Shown: piece by piece, positions 39,340 through 50,648 of the stretch | How the letters are laid out: the number at the start of each line of letters is the position of its first letter | Position numbering within the stretch: the first letter of the stretch is position 1 | Assembly (NCBI GenBank): GCA_037783415.1 | Contig: JAZGTN010000013.1 | Coordinates: 434,001 to 498,000 of the forward strand | Direction: 5' to 3' | DNA from: Leptasterias polaris | Taxonomy: Eukaryota > Echinodermata > Asteroidea > Forcipulatida > Asteriidae | Length of the DNA stretch: 64,000 bases | The notes under the pieces: model-generated | Databases searched by the model: none | Told to the model about the DNA's origin: nothing | Seen by the model: only the letters and a program-made list of their open reading frames with translations | Position numbers and translations under genes: made by a program

Positions 39340-41010
39340 CACAAACTATACGTTTACCAATTAAACCCTTGACAACGAGTCCTATGCAACATTCAATGTT
39401 TGTGTCATTTTGGGCTACAACTGCTAAAAAATATGATGTCTACAGATTATTGGTGTATGGAATCTTAGAGATGGGACCCTACTTCATGACTGAAGTTGCT
39501 GAATTCAATCAAAGTAGCATGAAATCTGGCTTCTACCAGTTTGAAAAATGACAAAGTTTACAACACCAATTTTTTTTACCAGTGTGCACAACATGGGTCG
39601 TGCAAATTAGGTCTCAAATTATTTTATTTTTTGGGTTCACTTTCCATGCAGTTGTTGATGACAACAAATCTTTGGTGAGGCGTTTGCATATGCAGACTGA
39701 ATAAACTCTTTGTATATATTTTGTTGTATTCTCAACATCTGAGTAGAGTTGGTCCATGAGTGAGATTTGCAGATACTCTTGGATTGTAATATAAAGTTGT
39801 CTTTATTACTTGTTACATGAAATGCGATGACAGTGACCAACAATATTAACTCTCTAGATCCAGAGGCTAATCAGCTGTAACTGAAGACTGGAACAACATA
39901 ACGCCAACCATTTGACTTCCTCTGAGAAGAGTAATTAATATTATGGTTTATTAAAATACTACAATACAGCGGCTAAAAGCCGAAATATACAGTTTACAAA
40001 AAACAGCCATTAAAATCTAAAAAGAGCACCAGCAATAAATTACATAAACAGATAGAAATATCAAACAGTTATTAAGAAATACATAAAAACACACGCAACA
40101 AATTTTGTGATAGCATAATATACTCAAGAAGCCAAAAATGGCTGGGTTAGTTTATAATTCATCCATTGCTCTTGCCTCGAAGAGCTTGTTGGGAGTAGTT
40201 TAATAATCCTGTATTATAAGAGGTCAAGTCAGGGTTTATGCTCCTCTGGAAGCAACACTAGAGCTGTGGTGTCTTTCAAAACTAAAATTTGTAACTGTGA
40301 TTTTTTTTCCACTTTTATTGTACATTCAGCATCAAGTCAATGTTTTTGTTTATCAACTTGAAGGCTTTGTAACCACACTTTGTACCCATCTAAAAAGCTA
40401 CATCGTGCTCCTCCTACGTTCCTGTAGTTTATATTCACAATCCACCACTAGACGTAATGGTGCTATATAACCCACAAACAACTAATAAGAGCGTTATCCA
40501 TGCTAATCCACTATCACCCAGAAACTGCTGTCACAGCAACATCTTGGATATGTTATTTGGAGGGTTTTACAAAGTTATGGTAATGGGTATCAAAACCATG
40601 CATTATTCATATTACTTGACTGAGCGACACATGAAAGCTCATAGAGGGTTACAATGATTCATAGGAATGTACCATATTGGTTTTGATCCCTTATTACATA
40701 TTACCAAGGCTTCTTCTACAGCCCAATCATCCGAAATCAAAGTGTGTTGTTAGAATTGATCCATTTCAGCTAAGAGTAAAATAAGAAAGTCTTGGAACCG
40801 AGACTATGCTCATCCCTGCATTTCTACACAAGCTCTGTATAACCATAAGTAAGGCCGTATCTGACTTAGTGGCTTTGGCTACAGCTATAGCTGTTGCTAA
40901 GGGTGTTGCTATGGATGTCCTATACTTCCCCGCATGATGACGCGGCGATATAGCCGTAGCCGTAGCTACCAATTTGGACACATCCTAAGAATAGAAGCTG
41001 TCTAGTTATG
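39340..41010. other. Spacer, nothing recognised
   Basis: AT-rich, non-coding sequence; the short ORFs on both strands have no family features. A GTAGC/CTATAGC-rich patch lies at 40868-40972. Confidence 0.45.
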
Positions 41011-41757
41011 AATAGACTGTGCAAGTCTCGCGCGTAAGCGAACTTCCGGGACCATCGTGGTCCCAACCATATGGAGTTTTACGTTGGCAAGATTTTGTTT
41101 CGTCTATAATTTTAGTTTAACGTACTTTATGACCATGAAAATTAAATATGTTGTTGGGAATGTAGTACTAAGTGATACAAAATATGAAAGTAAAATCAAT
41201 TCAACAATGCAACGAAGAAAACCCAAGAATTAAACTTGACCTCTGCTTCCGGTTACTTGCAAAAAATTTAGAATTTGTGCCCACCTCCGATCACCAAATT
41301 TGTTTTGGTCGCGCGATGATAATCACCAGACGCTGTAATTGCCAGACGCTAAGCATTTTCATTGCAGTCTACGGTTGTCGAGGCGTCAGCGTCCTCTTTA
41401 AACTGCGTCACACGTTAATTCTACGCCCGTGCGATCATCGCGCGTCTGCGTTTAAACCTGCTTTTAGTGGTTGCACGTATTCAGGCATGGATTTACAAAA
41501 GGGTTTCCTAAAAAGTTCAGATCAAATAAGCATCCTTGTCCCAGAGTTTTTAGATTGTTTCAACAAAAACTAACAAATGAATTGTGTGTTTATTATGAAA
41601 GCTAAAACTCATTTTATGCAAATTGTAATGAGTATTTTTGTTGGTCAGATTGTTTCATAGATCTAATTTAAAAACAATGATTTGATTTCAGAAAAAATAT
41701 GTTCTTCACTTGACATGTTTTCTCGCTCCGATACGCGCGAGACTTGCACAGTCTATT
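41011..41757. mobile_element. DNA transposon relic with 25-bp inverted ends
   Basis: AATAGACTGTGCAAGTCTCG at 41011 mirrors the sequence ending GACTTGCACAGTCTATT at 41757. The match continues to CGCGTA on the left and TACGCG on the right. The interior is 0.7 kb. A plus-strand ORF (41172-41573) has no transposase features. No clear target duplication. Duplicated at 55582-56328. Confidence 0.65.
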
Positions 41758-41823
41758 CCCATTAACCTTTATAATAATAGTCTTCATCATTTGACGACTT
41801 GACCTGAATTTTTGTGGCTAATT

Positions 41824-42712
41824 TTACCTTGTGGGTTTGAAGGGTTGGCTTACAGCAATCTGAAAACCAATGTGATTTGGCCTTAGAGGTCGACCAATGC
41901 ACCAACACAACATATCCTGAAGACCTTTCCGAAACTTTTTGTATTGAAAGACATAAATGATGGGATTAATTACAAAGTTTGCGTAGTACATCAAATTTAA
42001 GCAGTAATGAAGTGGGATAGCATTTGTGGAACTACACCAGTTATAATTGGTGACGTTTGACCAACAGAAAATAAGTTTGACATAGTTTGGGGTCCACAGA
42101 ACCAACAGAACACCCATGACAGTCATAAGCATGTTGACCACTTTTCGTCTTGCCTGTAAAAGTTCAAGTGCTGCTCCTTGTACATTCTGTTGTTGGAGTT
42201 GTTGAGCACTTCTCTTGAGAGTTGCTTGGATCTTATAGTAAGCCCAACTCATAAAAAGGAAGGGAAACAGGTAGCTGAATACAAAAAGGCTAATGTATGC
42301 TACGGTGAGCAATGCTTCTGAGGTGATGTCACATACTTGTATTGGATCCTCTTTGGTGCTGGCAGTAAATGCAACAAGATATGGACATGATAACAGAAAC
42401 GCTATTGTCCATGTTATTAAAATTATCCTGATAACTTTTCTTGCCGATAACAGTCTTGGATACTGGAGTGGATATACTATTCCAATATACTATTCCAATA
42501 TATCGTTCATAGGTCACAACACAGAGACCATAAGTGGAGCAGTAGAGTGCAAATACTCCTGTAAAACCATTAATGTACAGTCGACAGTAAAGTTCTCTTG
42601 CAATAGAACTTACAGGAACCAGGAATCCATTTGTAGCAAAATAAAAAAATAAATGAAAGTCTGGTTTACTGCCTGCTGTTGTCACTTGAAACGCTGAAGT
42701 CGTTCTGAGCAA
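41824..42712 (-). pseudogene. G5: disrupted, divergent receptor
   Basis: The 3' part (41824-42312) reads TM5-TM7 of the family: FPFLFMSWAYYK, the Gln-rich third loop (with ARRKVVNML in place of ARQNVISML), LWTPNYVKLIF, NFVINPIIYVFQYKKF and CIGRPLRPNH. The 5' part (42329-42712) keeps TM3 (STYGLCVVTYERYIGIV), but TM1 and TM2 are missing. Directly after the ERY segment a 13-base tandem duplication (CTATTCCAATATA twice, near 42477-42502) shifts the frame. The remainder up to TM5 is out of frame. It has the conserved CAG|CGTTTCAAG leader. It carries the same damage in copy 2, so it was dead before the duplication. Confidence 0.75.
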
Positions 42713-43440
42713 CTTTTAGCTAACACTGCTTGATTACAAATCTCAGTGCTGGTTTACATAAAACATCAGTGCCAAAAGGAACATTCTGTCTGCTGTTAGC
42801 CATGTAAATGATGTGGTTGTTCGGACTGTATGGAGCCTTTTGCTAACACTGCCTTGTTAAAATCCCATCCCAGTATTAATGTAGTTCACATAATATATCA
42901 ATGCCATAATCGAGATTGACAGCTCCTTTTCCACCTGAATGAAACTGTACTTAATTCCTGTTTGGTCATCTGGATACACTTAGTTTACACACACAAGTGA
43001 TGTGTTAAAGTTTGTGGAAAGTCATCTCTGACTGTCAATAACTGTGGACTGTGGAATAACAAGAAGTGTCTTAAAAGATTTTTTTGTTCATTTTACTTGA
43101 AACCCTGAAGTTTTTCTGGGCAACTTTTAGCTAACTGTGCTTTATTAAAAATCCCAGTGCTGGTTTACATAAAACACCAGTGCCATGACTGAGATTGACA
43201 CCTACTGAATATAGAAACCTGTGCACTTAATTACTGTTTCATCATCCCAATGCAGTGTTCCGGTGACAGTGACTATAGACCTTTATCATAATGCCACCAT
43301 CTTGGTCATGCTCCCTGTATCTAATAACAGTAATGAATGCTAGTATTCATTGCACTGAAAAGGGAACCAGACTTGTTTTCTTCCGGCTGGCCGCAGTTTG
43401 GTTACAATGATTCAGATTTGAGAAAATCAAGATTGCCACA
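42713..43440. other. Spacer with repeated receptor 5'-flank sequence
   Basis: 42780-43010 resembles the upstream region of G4 (37195-37410: TGTCTGCTGTTAGCCATGTA and CGAGATTGACAGCTCCTTTT). 43085-43205 resembles the G5 leader again (CTTGAAACCCTGAAG, then CCCAGTGCTGGTTTACATAA). These are leaders without receptors and suggest lost genes. Confidence 0.5.
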
Positions 43441-43443
43441 CCA

Positions 43444-44043
43444 TTATAAACCTCTATCTTCACCAAGCTTGAGAGTGGCTTGGAGCTTGTTGTAAGCCCA
43501 ACTCATAAATAGGATAGGAAAGAGGTAGCCAAATAGATTTAATCCTGTCTTTATCAATATGTCACTTGCCATACTGCTGTTTGGCGTCATCAAAACTGTT
43601 GGGCAGACAATTAGAAATGACATAATCCATGACAGAATTGCTATGAGAGTCACTTTTTTCACAGTGATCCATCGTGGATAGTGCAGTGGATGCACTATTC
43701 CGATATATCGTTCATAGGTCACTAGACATAGACTATAACTGGATACTATAGCTGTCATAAACTCTAAAAATCTACTGTTAATAAGCCAACAACATTCAGC
43801 CCACCAAGTTGTAGTGCTGCAACCTTCTGTACAATGATAGAGGACTACAGTAAAGCAATAAATGCAGTCAGTCACAGCAAGATATGCCAGCAAATAGTTT
43901 GTCATATTGTGGAGGTTTTTGGTGCGAAGGATGACCAGCCAAGCTAGAGTGTTGAGAACCATTCCAATGATGCCTTGTGCCATTCCAATCTTGTGCACTA
44001 ATTCCTCCTCTTTTACAGAAGTCCATTCAGACATATTGGCCAT
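43444..44043 (-). pseudogene. G6: receptor truncated after TM5
   Basis: The 199-residue reading frame is nearly identical to G1 from MANMSEWTS through TM5 (FPILFMSWAYNK). It then leaves homology within the third loop and ends with LKLGEDRGL. TM6, TM7 and the NPxxY motif are missing. Upstream, four extra bases (GGCTTCATACAGATTGG against GGCTTCAGATTGG) put the usual start out of frame, so translation would have to begin at MANMSE. It marks the left boundary of copy 2. A truncated five-helix receptor is unlikely to signal, though it could be expressed. RTKNLHN in loop 1 is as in G4, against RTKRLHN in G1. Confidence 0.75.
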
Positions 44044-44397
44044 GGCTTCATACAGATTGGCTATACTGAGAACTGAAAGCCATTTTAAAAATTAAAATCC
44101 AGTTACAGGCGTGCAGCTTCCTTGCTTCTTGAAACGCTGGGATTGTTATGAACAATTGAGCTGTTTTCCTTTGTATTCAATGCAAAATTCTACTAATATT
44201 GGGTAACTAGTAAAAGTGCCATAACTAAGATTGACAGGTTATTTTAGCACAGGTTGAGAGCCGATTTATTACTCTGCTGTTGTTTGAATACAGGGAGTAT
44301 TATGACAGTGACGAGAGCAAGTTGTTTACAGAATAAGCTAGTGAGTCAATTGCTTATATCTGTGAGCACTTAGACTATATATTGACTTGATCAATTA

Positions 44398-44610
44398 GCC
44401 CTTCTTCTGTCTGACCATTCAATATCATCCACTGTGGTTTGGAATGGTAGATAAACTATGCCAGCCTGCAATGTAATATCATGTGGTAAATGCATCTACA
44501 CAGTACAGACATGTTATGTGCACAGTTGTGCCATCATTCACAACCAGTGCAGTTGAATGGTTTCAAATGGTTGGTCAACTCACTGGAAAATGTTACCAAG
44601 AGTAGGAGGG
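44398..44610. mobile_element. Small MITE specific to copies 2 and 3
   Basis: The ends are GCCCTTCTTCTGTCTG and, mirrored, CCCTCCTACTCTTGG, with TTA flanks (44395-44397 and 44611-44613). The matching places next to G1 (about 27433) and G2 (about 32850) read ATCAATTAGTGTGTAG without the insert. A second copy is at 58969-59181. Confidence 0.6.
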
Positions 44611-44906
44611 TTAATGTGTAGAATCACTTGTCATTCAAAGATTAGGTTCATATAATACAATTTGCCGTATCCTTGTTTGCCTTTGGAGAGTGATCCACAA
44701 ACCTGTGTTTGTTCTTGTTAATTATTTTAGTGAATTTAACTTTGAAAGGATTGAGCATTTTGGATGTAAATTTTAGAAAACTTCTTGAATTGCTGATAAT
44801 GTAGATAAAAAGTATAAAAGTTTACTAATCGTTTTCAATCTGATGATATTCTTAGAATGGAGATTTTTTTTATTTTTATTTTTTCTATACTCCATGGTTT
44901 AGGGCC

Positions 44907-45165
44907 TAATTAGTGGAAGGTTGTACACTAGCCATCATGTCAAGGCAATTATAGTAGATTGTTGGTGGCAGCACTTCTACTTCCTCTACTTTTACATTAC
45001 TCAGCAGGATCCATAAGTTAAGACAACAATGCTGAGAAGCAATTAAAGTTAAGTGTCTTGCTCAGGGACACAAGTGCCAGGACTGAGATTCGAACCCAAC
45101 TTGTGTTAACTCAGCCACCACAACTTTAATTCAGTGCGCTGCTAGACCACTCGGCCACAACACAT
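44907..45165 (-). mobile_element. tRNA-derived SINE in copy 2
   Basis: Same insertion as 27725-27985, at the corresponding place. Complete head (GTGTTGTGGCCGAGTGGTCT). Confidence 0.7.
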
Positions 45166-48100
45166 GACCATGTAAAGTCAATGTTGTCTCTGAGTTTGTA
45201 TGCTCATAACTACATAAACAATTATTATCATGAGGGGGCTCCAAGGTCAAAGTTCAGTTTTGTGATCCACTCATTTACCAATAGATAGAGTCCTTAAGAA
45301 AATGAAAAAGGAAATTACAGCTCTCTAACCTCCGGCTAAAACAGTGTCGAATGCTACTGTGTTTAAAAACCTTCAAATGCAATTTTTGTCAAAATCAAAA
45401 AAATGTCAATAACGTCTCATTTCATCATGGGCTGTCACATGTACGGCACACTAAATAGCAGAGGCTGGAAGACTATTATTATGTTCATGAGTTCACCCCA
45501 TTTTATTTGCACACCACGGGAAATGGCAAAACTGACGCGGGTGAAACTAAAGATAACAAATACATAAATACAATGTTAAATGTTACATACAATAAGTACA
45601 CATAATTAATCACTTTTAGAAGAAAAAAGGGAAGTGCGTAATGGCAATAAAATGAAACAGCATCAAATATCAAGCAAGACCTAAACATAAAGCATTTCAA
45701 GAATTAACCCAATACTTTAACCTCAACAACGAAATTAACTTTGTACTATAAACTTACAATCATTTCCAGGGGAACTCACGATTCCGGCCATACACATGGG
45801 AATCAATAAATGAAGATTAGCTATCGGTGGTTACTGCGGTTTACTGCGGTTTACTGCAGCATTCTGGGGTGCTGTATAGACATAAACCAATAATAAATAT
45901 GTGCGAAGCAACGAGAAATTACACACCAATAAACGATTCTAAGCATTAAAGATAGAAACTGAAGATAATAAATAGCAGTCAAATTAATCATACTTTGGAG
46001 ACCAGGAGCCGTATAAAGGAAACCAAATAAGGGCGTTGGCTCAACAGCAATAACTTTACAAGGAAAATCAAAATATCGGTGTCTTGCTGAATTTACCACA
46101 TAAAGGTCTTTATACATAAGGAAAGTCTTAATTGAATAAACACTGTGAAAAGATAAGAGTTACTTACGGGAGTTCACTATGAAAACTTACTGGAACAGAA
46201 CCAAAAAATAACCCAAACTGAACTGAACGGAAGCTGGAACATAAATGACTCTAATGCTCCCGCAAACGGTTCGGCTAAGCAGCCAGCGCCCACTACGATG
46301 ACATACTAAGATGCAAACCGGGCATATCAAATGTGCTTATAAAATACAAAGTAAATACCGGAGATGCCATGATTACAATAAATAAAGGGGGAGGGCGGGC
46401 AGGACAATACTAGGAAAAACCAAAGAAAATATTTGTTACAAAAAAAACTTATCAATGGAGATAACATGGGCTGTATAGGAAATGTTTGTTCTTTCCTGAA
46501 TGTTGATGATGTTCAATCAAAACAGCACAGAATCTAGTTGTTTGACCTGTTGACCTGAGCAAAAATTCCTCTTTGGAATGTACAGCCCATTTGTTTTTTA
46601 TGTCTGATTTCGTCATGCTGGAATTTCACTCTAAAAGAGTATCAAATAAAGCATAATTTTACACCATTTTATTGTGAGGTTAGAGACTTGTAATTTTGTC
46701 CCACTTCCATGAGGACTCAATCTATTGGAAATTGAGTGCATCACATAACTGAATTTGACCTTGGAGCCACGCTTTAAGCTATTTGGTATTCCAGCTGCTG
46801 TCTTGAATCTTAAAGTCTCCTCTTGTGTGCACTCAGTGTTGTAAAAACGTTGATTGCAAATCAAGTTTGATGAATGGGTCATATTTTGTAAGCAGAGGCA
46901 TTAGCTGTGAAAAAGAGTGGGTTCAAATCCTACCAAGCAAAGTTTCAAATTCTACTGAGGTGATGGAAATTTGGTGTTGTGCTAGATACATTGGTTACAC
47001 TTACGTTATATTCCTATGTAAGAGATATGCATTGGCTAATTTTTTTCAGTACCAGCGAAGCAGAACCATATTTACAGCTTTTTGAAAGTTTTTTTTTAAG
47101 AAATTTATCTGGCCTCTGCGTGTTTTGGGGTTTTTTTTTCCCTTGAACTCTTCTGAACTTCCAGAATATTGTTGTCACATTGACACACTGACTTAACATG
47201 GTCAAGACAACAAACGTTCTCATTTAATGCCCCAAGATTTGTTGTTCACTTTTAAGAAATTACGGAAAGTTTTCCACGCAAAAGGCCAAACCTTTGTCAT
47301 AAGCTACGGTTGATAAACAACCATGGTATGCTGGAATATCGAGACTTGCCTCCCATATGTCGAATACAGTGATAAACAATGATGGCAGCCTATCGATCTC
47401 TCGTAATCTTCGTTTGAACAACAAAACGATAAGGTCTAGAATCGGTGATTACACAATAACCCCGAAAAAAGAGAAATTTGGACCATGAATTCCACTAACT
47501 TTTGTCTCTCTGTGTACAGGGGAAACAAAGTAAAGCATGGTAAAGTTCTACCTGTACACATTACATAACGGAATGTCTAGGGCATTCAACTGACCACAAC
47601 CAAAAGAGGATGTTCCTAAGTTTTTCCCAGATGTATTTAACCATCTATCAGTATTCAGTTTTGCTGAGTAAGGTCTACGCTAAACGTCACACTTTTGCCG
47701 TGTCAAATTCAAATAATTAAATTCGACAAAAGAGTGACGTTAAGCGCATTATTTTTTTTTAAGTTCGACATTGTCATGTAGCAAGGCAAGCTCTGCCGTG
47801 CTACACCGTAGTTGCACAACATGGTGACAAACATCGCACTCTTCCCGTGTCAAATCGAATTGAATCCTCAGTCAGGCGATGCTCTTTGGGAATACGCATG
47901 CCCAAAGCGTTTGAAAGAAGTTTTATGTTTATTTTCTAACAATGTGAATGTTCTTCTTGTTAGTACCATACTGCTGACTGGAACAAACATAATCTGCAGA
48001 AATTCAGAATTAAACTAATGGATTTTGTTTGACAATGAATAGACAATGAATGCCACTCAACAACGTTGGGTATAATAAGTACATCATTTAAGGTGTGGAA

Positions 48101-48572
48101 TGTTATCATTATGATTTTGTCATCAATATTTTGAGTGTCACAGCTCGAATTGCCATGAAACATGACTCCTTAGCAATTTTCTCTCGCGTCAGCCATTTTG
48201 AATCACTTTAAATGCGGCAAACTAATTTACTAAATTTGACAATTGTCACCGACTCAGTTTTAATTGCCGCACTTTTACCTTGCGAAAATCATTTGTGTTC
48301 GACACAGCAAAAGTAGGAGATTTAGCGCAGGCCTAAGACGTAATTCAACGTCAAGTGGTTAAAATGACGCTGCAGCTTTCATGGACCTCAGTATCTCTTG
48401 TGTGGAACTAGCGCCGTTACCTGACCATAAAGCACAAGTGTAATTTAGTTCTTTTCAAAGTCTGAATAATTTATATCCTTTAACATGTTAGGTTGTCAGT
48501 TATTGGGACTTCACCTTATGTGATCCTTTCCAGTTTCCATTGTAGTGCTTGATTTTGAGTTTGTGATCCTTC
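45166..48572. other. Spacer between G6 and G2', copy 2
   Basis: Duplicate of the spacer at 27986-31530 with small indels (15 bases lost near 47718, about 120 bases lost near 48411). No gene recognised. Confidence 0.5.
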
Positions 48573-49577
48573 CTACACAGTGCGTTCATTCATAGCATTC
48601 TGAACTTCAATTCGGTTTGGCCTGAGAGGTCGACCAACGGAACAACAGAGCATGTCTTGAAGACCTCTCCGAAACTTCTTGTATTTGAAAACATAAATGA
48701 TGGGATTGATCACTGAGTTCATGTTGTAGATGGCAACGACAAGGAAAAGAATTGTTTTATTGGTTTTAGATCCACACAAGTTGTTATCTTGATATAAAGG
48801 GTAAAGCATCAGCCATATTACAAATGGTGTCCACAGAACAACCAATGCACCCAGGACAATCTTAAGCATGCTGATCACATTCTGTCTTGCCTGTAAAAGC
48901 TCTAGGGCTGCTCCTTGTACATTCTGTTGTTGCAGTTGTTGAGCACTTTTCTTGAGAGTGGCTTGGATCTTGTAGTAAGCCCAACTCATAAATAGGATAG
49001 GAAATAGGTAGCCAAATATGATGAATCCCGTGCTTGCCAATATGTCACTTGCCAATATGTCACATGCCATACTGCTGTATGGCTTCACAAAAAGTGCTGG
49101 GCAGACAATTAGAAATGACATAATCCATGACAGGACAGCTGTGAGAGTCCCTTTTTTTACAGTGATCCATCGTGGATAGTGCAGTGGATGCACTATTCCG
49201 ATATATCGTTCATAGGTCACCAGACATAGACTAAAACTGGATACTAAACCTGTCATATACTCTACAAATCTACTGTCAATAAGCCAACAGAAATTGACCC
49301 ACCAAGTTGCAGTACTGTACAGTGCAGTACAATAATAAAGTACTACAGAAAAGCAATAAATGCAGTCAGTCACAGCAAGATACGCCAGCAAATAGTTAGT
49401 CATATTGTGGAGTCTTTTGGTGCGAAGGATGACCAGCCAAGCTAGAGTGTTGAGAACCATTCCAATGATGCCTTGTGCCATTCCAATCTTGTGCACTAAT
49501 TCCTCCTTGCTTACAGAAGTCCCTTCGGACATGTTGGCCATGGCTTCAGATTGGTTATACTGAGAACTGAAAACCAT
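48573..49577 (-). CDS. G2': rhodopsin-class G protein-coupled receptor (intact)
   Basis: 334 residues. It differs from G2 by one visible residue, AQGIIG instead of AQSIIG in TM1; Gly is the family state. All class A landmarks are present: LAVTD, ERY, FPILFMSWAY, LWTP, NPIIY. The DILAS duplication in the second outer loop is present as well, so it predates the duplication. The 5' leader is conserved (CAG|CGTTTCAAG near 49630). It should have the same ligand range as G2 if both are expressed. Confidence 0.85.
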   Translation of the reverse strand: MVFSSQYNQSEAMANMSEGTSVSKEELVHKIGMAQGIIGMVLNTLAWLVILRTKRLHNMTNYLLAYLAVTDCIYCFSVVLYYCTALYSTATWWVNFCWLIDSRFVEYMTGLVSSFSLCLVTYERYIGIVHPLHYPRWITVKKGTLTAVLSWIMSFLIVCPALFVKPYSSMACDILASDILASTGFIIFGYLFPILFMSWAYYKIQATLKKSAQQLQQQNVQGAALELLQARQNVISMLKIVLGALVVLWTPFVIWLMLYPLYQDNNLCGSKTNKTILFLVVAIYNMNSVINPIIYVFKYKKFRRGLQDMLCCSVGRPLRPNRIEVQNAMNERTV

Positions 49578-50648
49578 TTAAAAAAATAAAATCCAGTTAC
49601 AGGCGTGTAACTTCCTTGCTTCTTGAAACGCTGGGATCGTTATGAAATTTTGTTGCTCTTTTCCTTTGCATTACATGCAATATTCCACTAATATTGGGTA
49701 ACTAGTAAAAAGAAACAGTGCCATAACTAAGATTGACAGGTTATTTCAGCTCAGGTTGAGGAGCACAATTTATTACTCTGTTGTTTGAATGCAGTGGTTG
49801 ACAGTGATGAGAACAAGTTGTTTACAGAATAAGCTAGTGAGTTAATTGCTTATATCTGTGAGCACTATATATTGACTTGATCAATTAGTGTGTAGAATCT
49901 CTTGTCATTTACCAGTTTACAGATTAGGTTCATATAATTTAACTTGCTGTATCTGCTTTTGCCTTTTTAGATTCATATATGCAAACCTGTGTTTGTACTT
50001 GTTAATGTAGAGACAAGGGGAGGGGCCGGCCCTCTAATTAAAAAAGGACGAGCATTCACCAAAATACAACAAAAGCAAAATCCATATAATGACGTCTAAA
50101 ATATAAAGTGATCTCTTGCACTTGAACTGATTGTAATCTTCCAATAGCACACAATACAAGTATTTTAGCACAGCACAGTCATTTGTGTGAAGGGAAAAAG
50201 CTCAACACAAGGCTACATTAAACAGTCACAAGTTTGCAAAATCCGATTCCTCTAGCCCTAAAAGTGACAATATTTCTCTAATAAAAAGATGATTTAAACA
50301 AAAACAATACACACACACACAGAGATCTTTGACACTATCCCTCCTAATGAATAGTATTTGGAGCATGGCCAGAGAGCCATTCTCCCTACAAAAATGAGAG
50401 AAATACCACTTGACAATCAATCAAAACATGTCAAGGTAGCTTTTACCTGACCATAAAGTATAATTTAGTTCTTTTCAAAGTCTGAACAATCTATATTCTT
50501 TTAATTTAAGATTGTCAGTTATTGGGACTTCACCTTATGTAATCCTTTCCTCTTTCCATCGTAGTGCTTGATTGTGAGTTTGTGATCCTTTCTATGCAGT
50601 GTGTTCATTCATAGCAATCTGAACTTCAATGCGGTTTGGCCTGAGAGG

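Larger units (their letters stand above)
26157..43467. repeat. Tandem unit, copy 1 (about 17.3 kb)
   Basis: The homology starts in the TM5/loop part of G1 (CTTGAGAGTGGCTTGG at 26157) and repeats from 43468, an offset of 17311. The unit holds G1, G2, G3, G4, a TM1 relic and G5, all minus strand. Gene positions in copy 2 are shifted by 17178, then 17163, 17042 and 14571, showing where indels separate the copies. Sequence agreement is very high by eye. Confidence 0.85.

Noticed and set aside
41172..41573. Plus-strand ORF of 133 codons
   Set aside because: It lies inside the inverted-end element, with no transposase motif and composition like random sequence.
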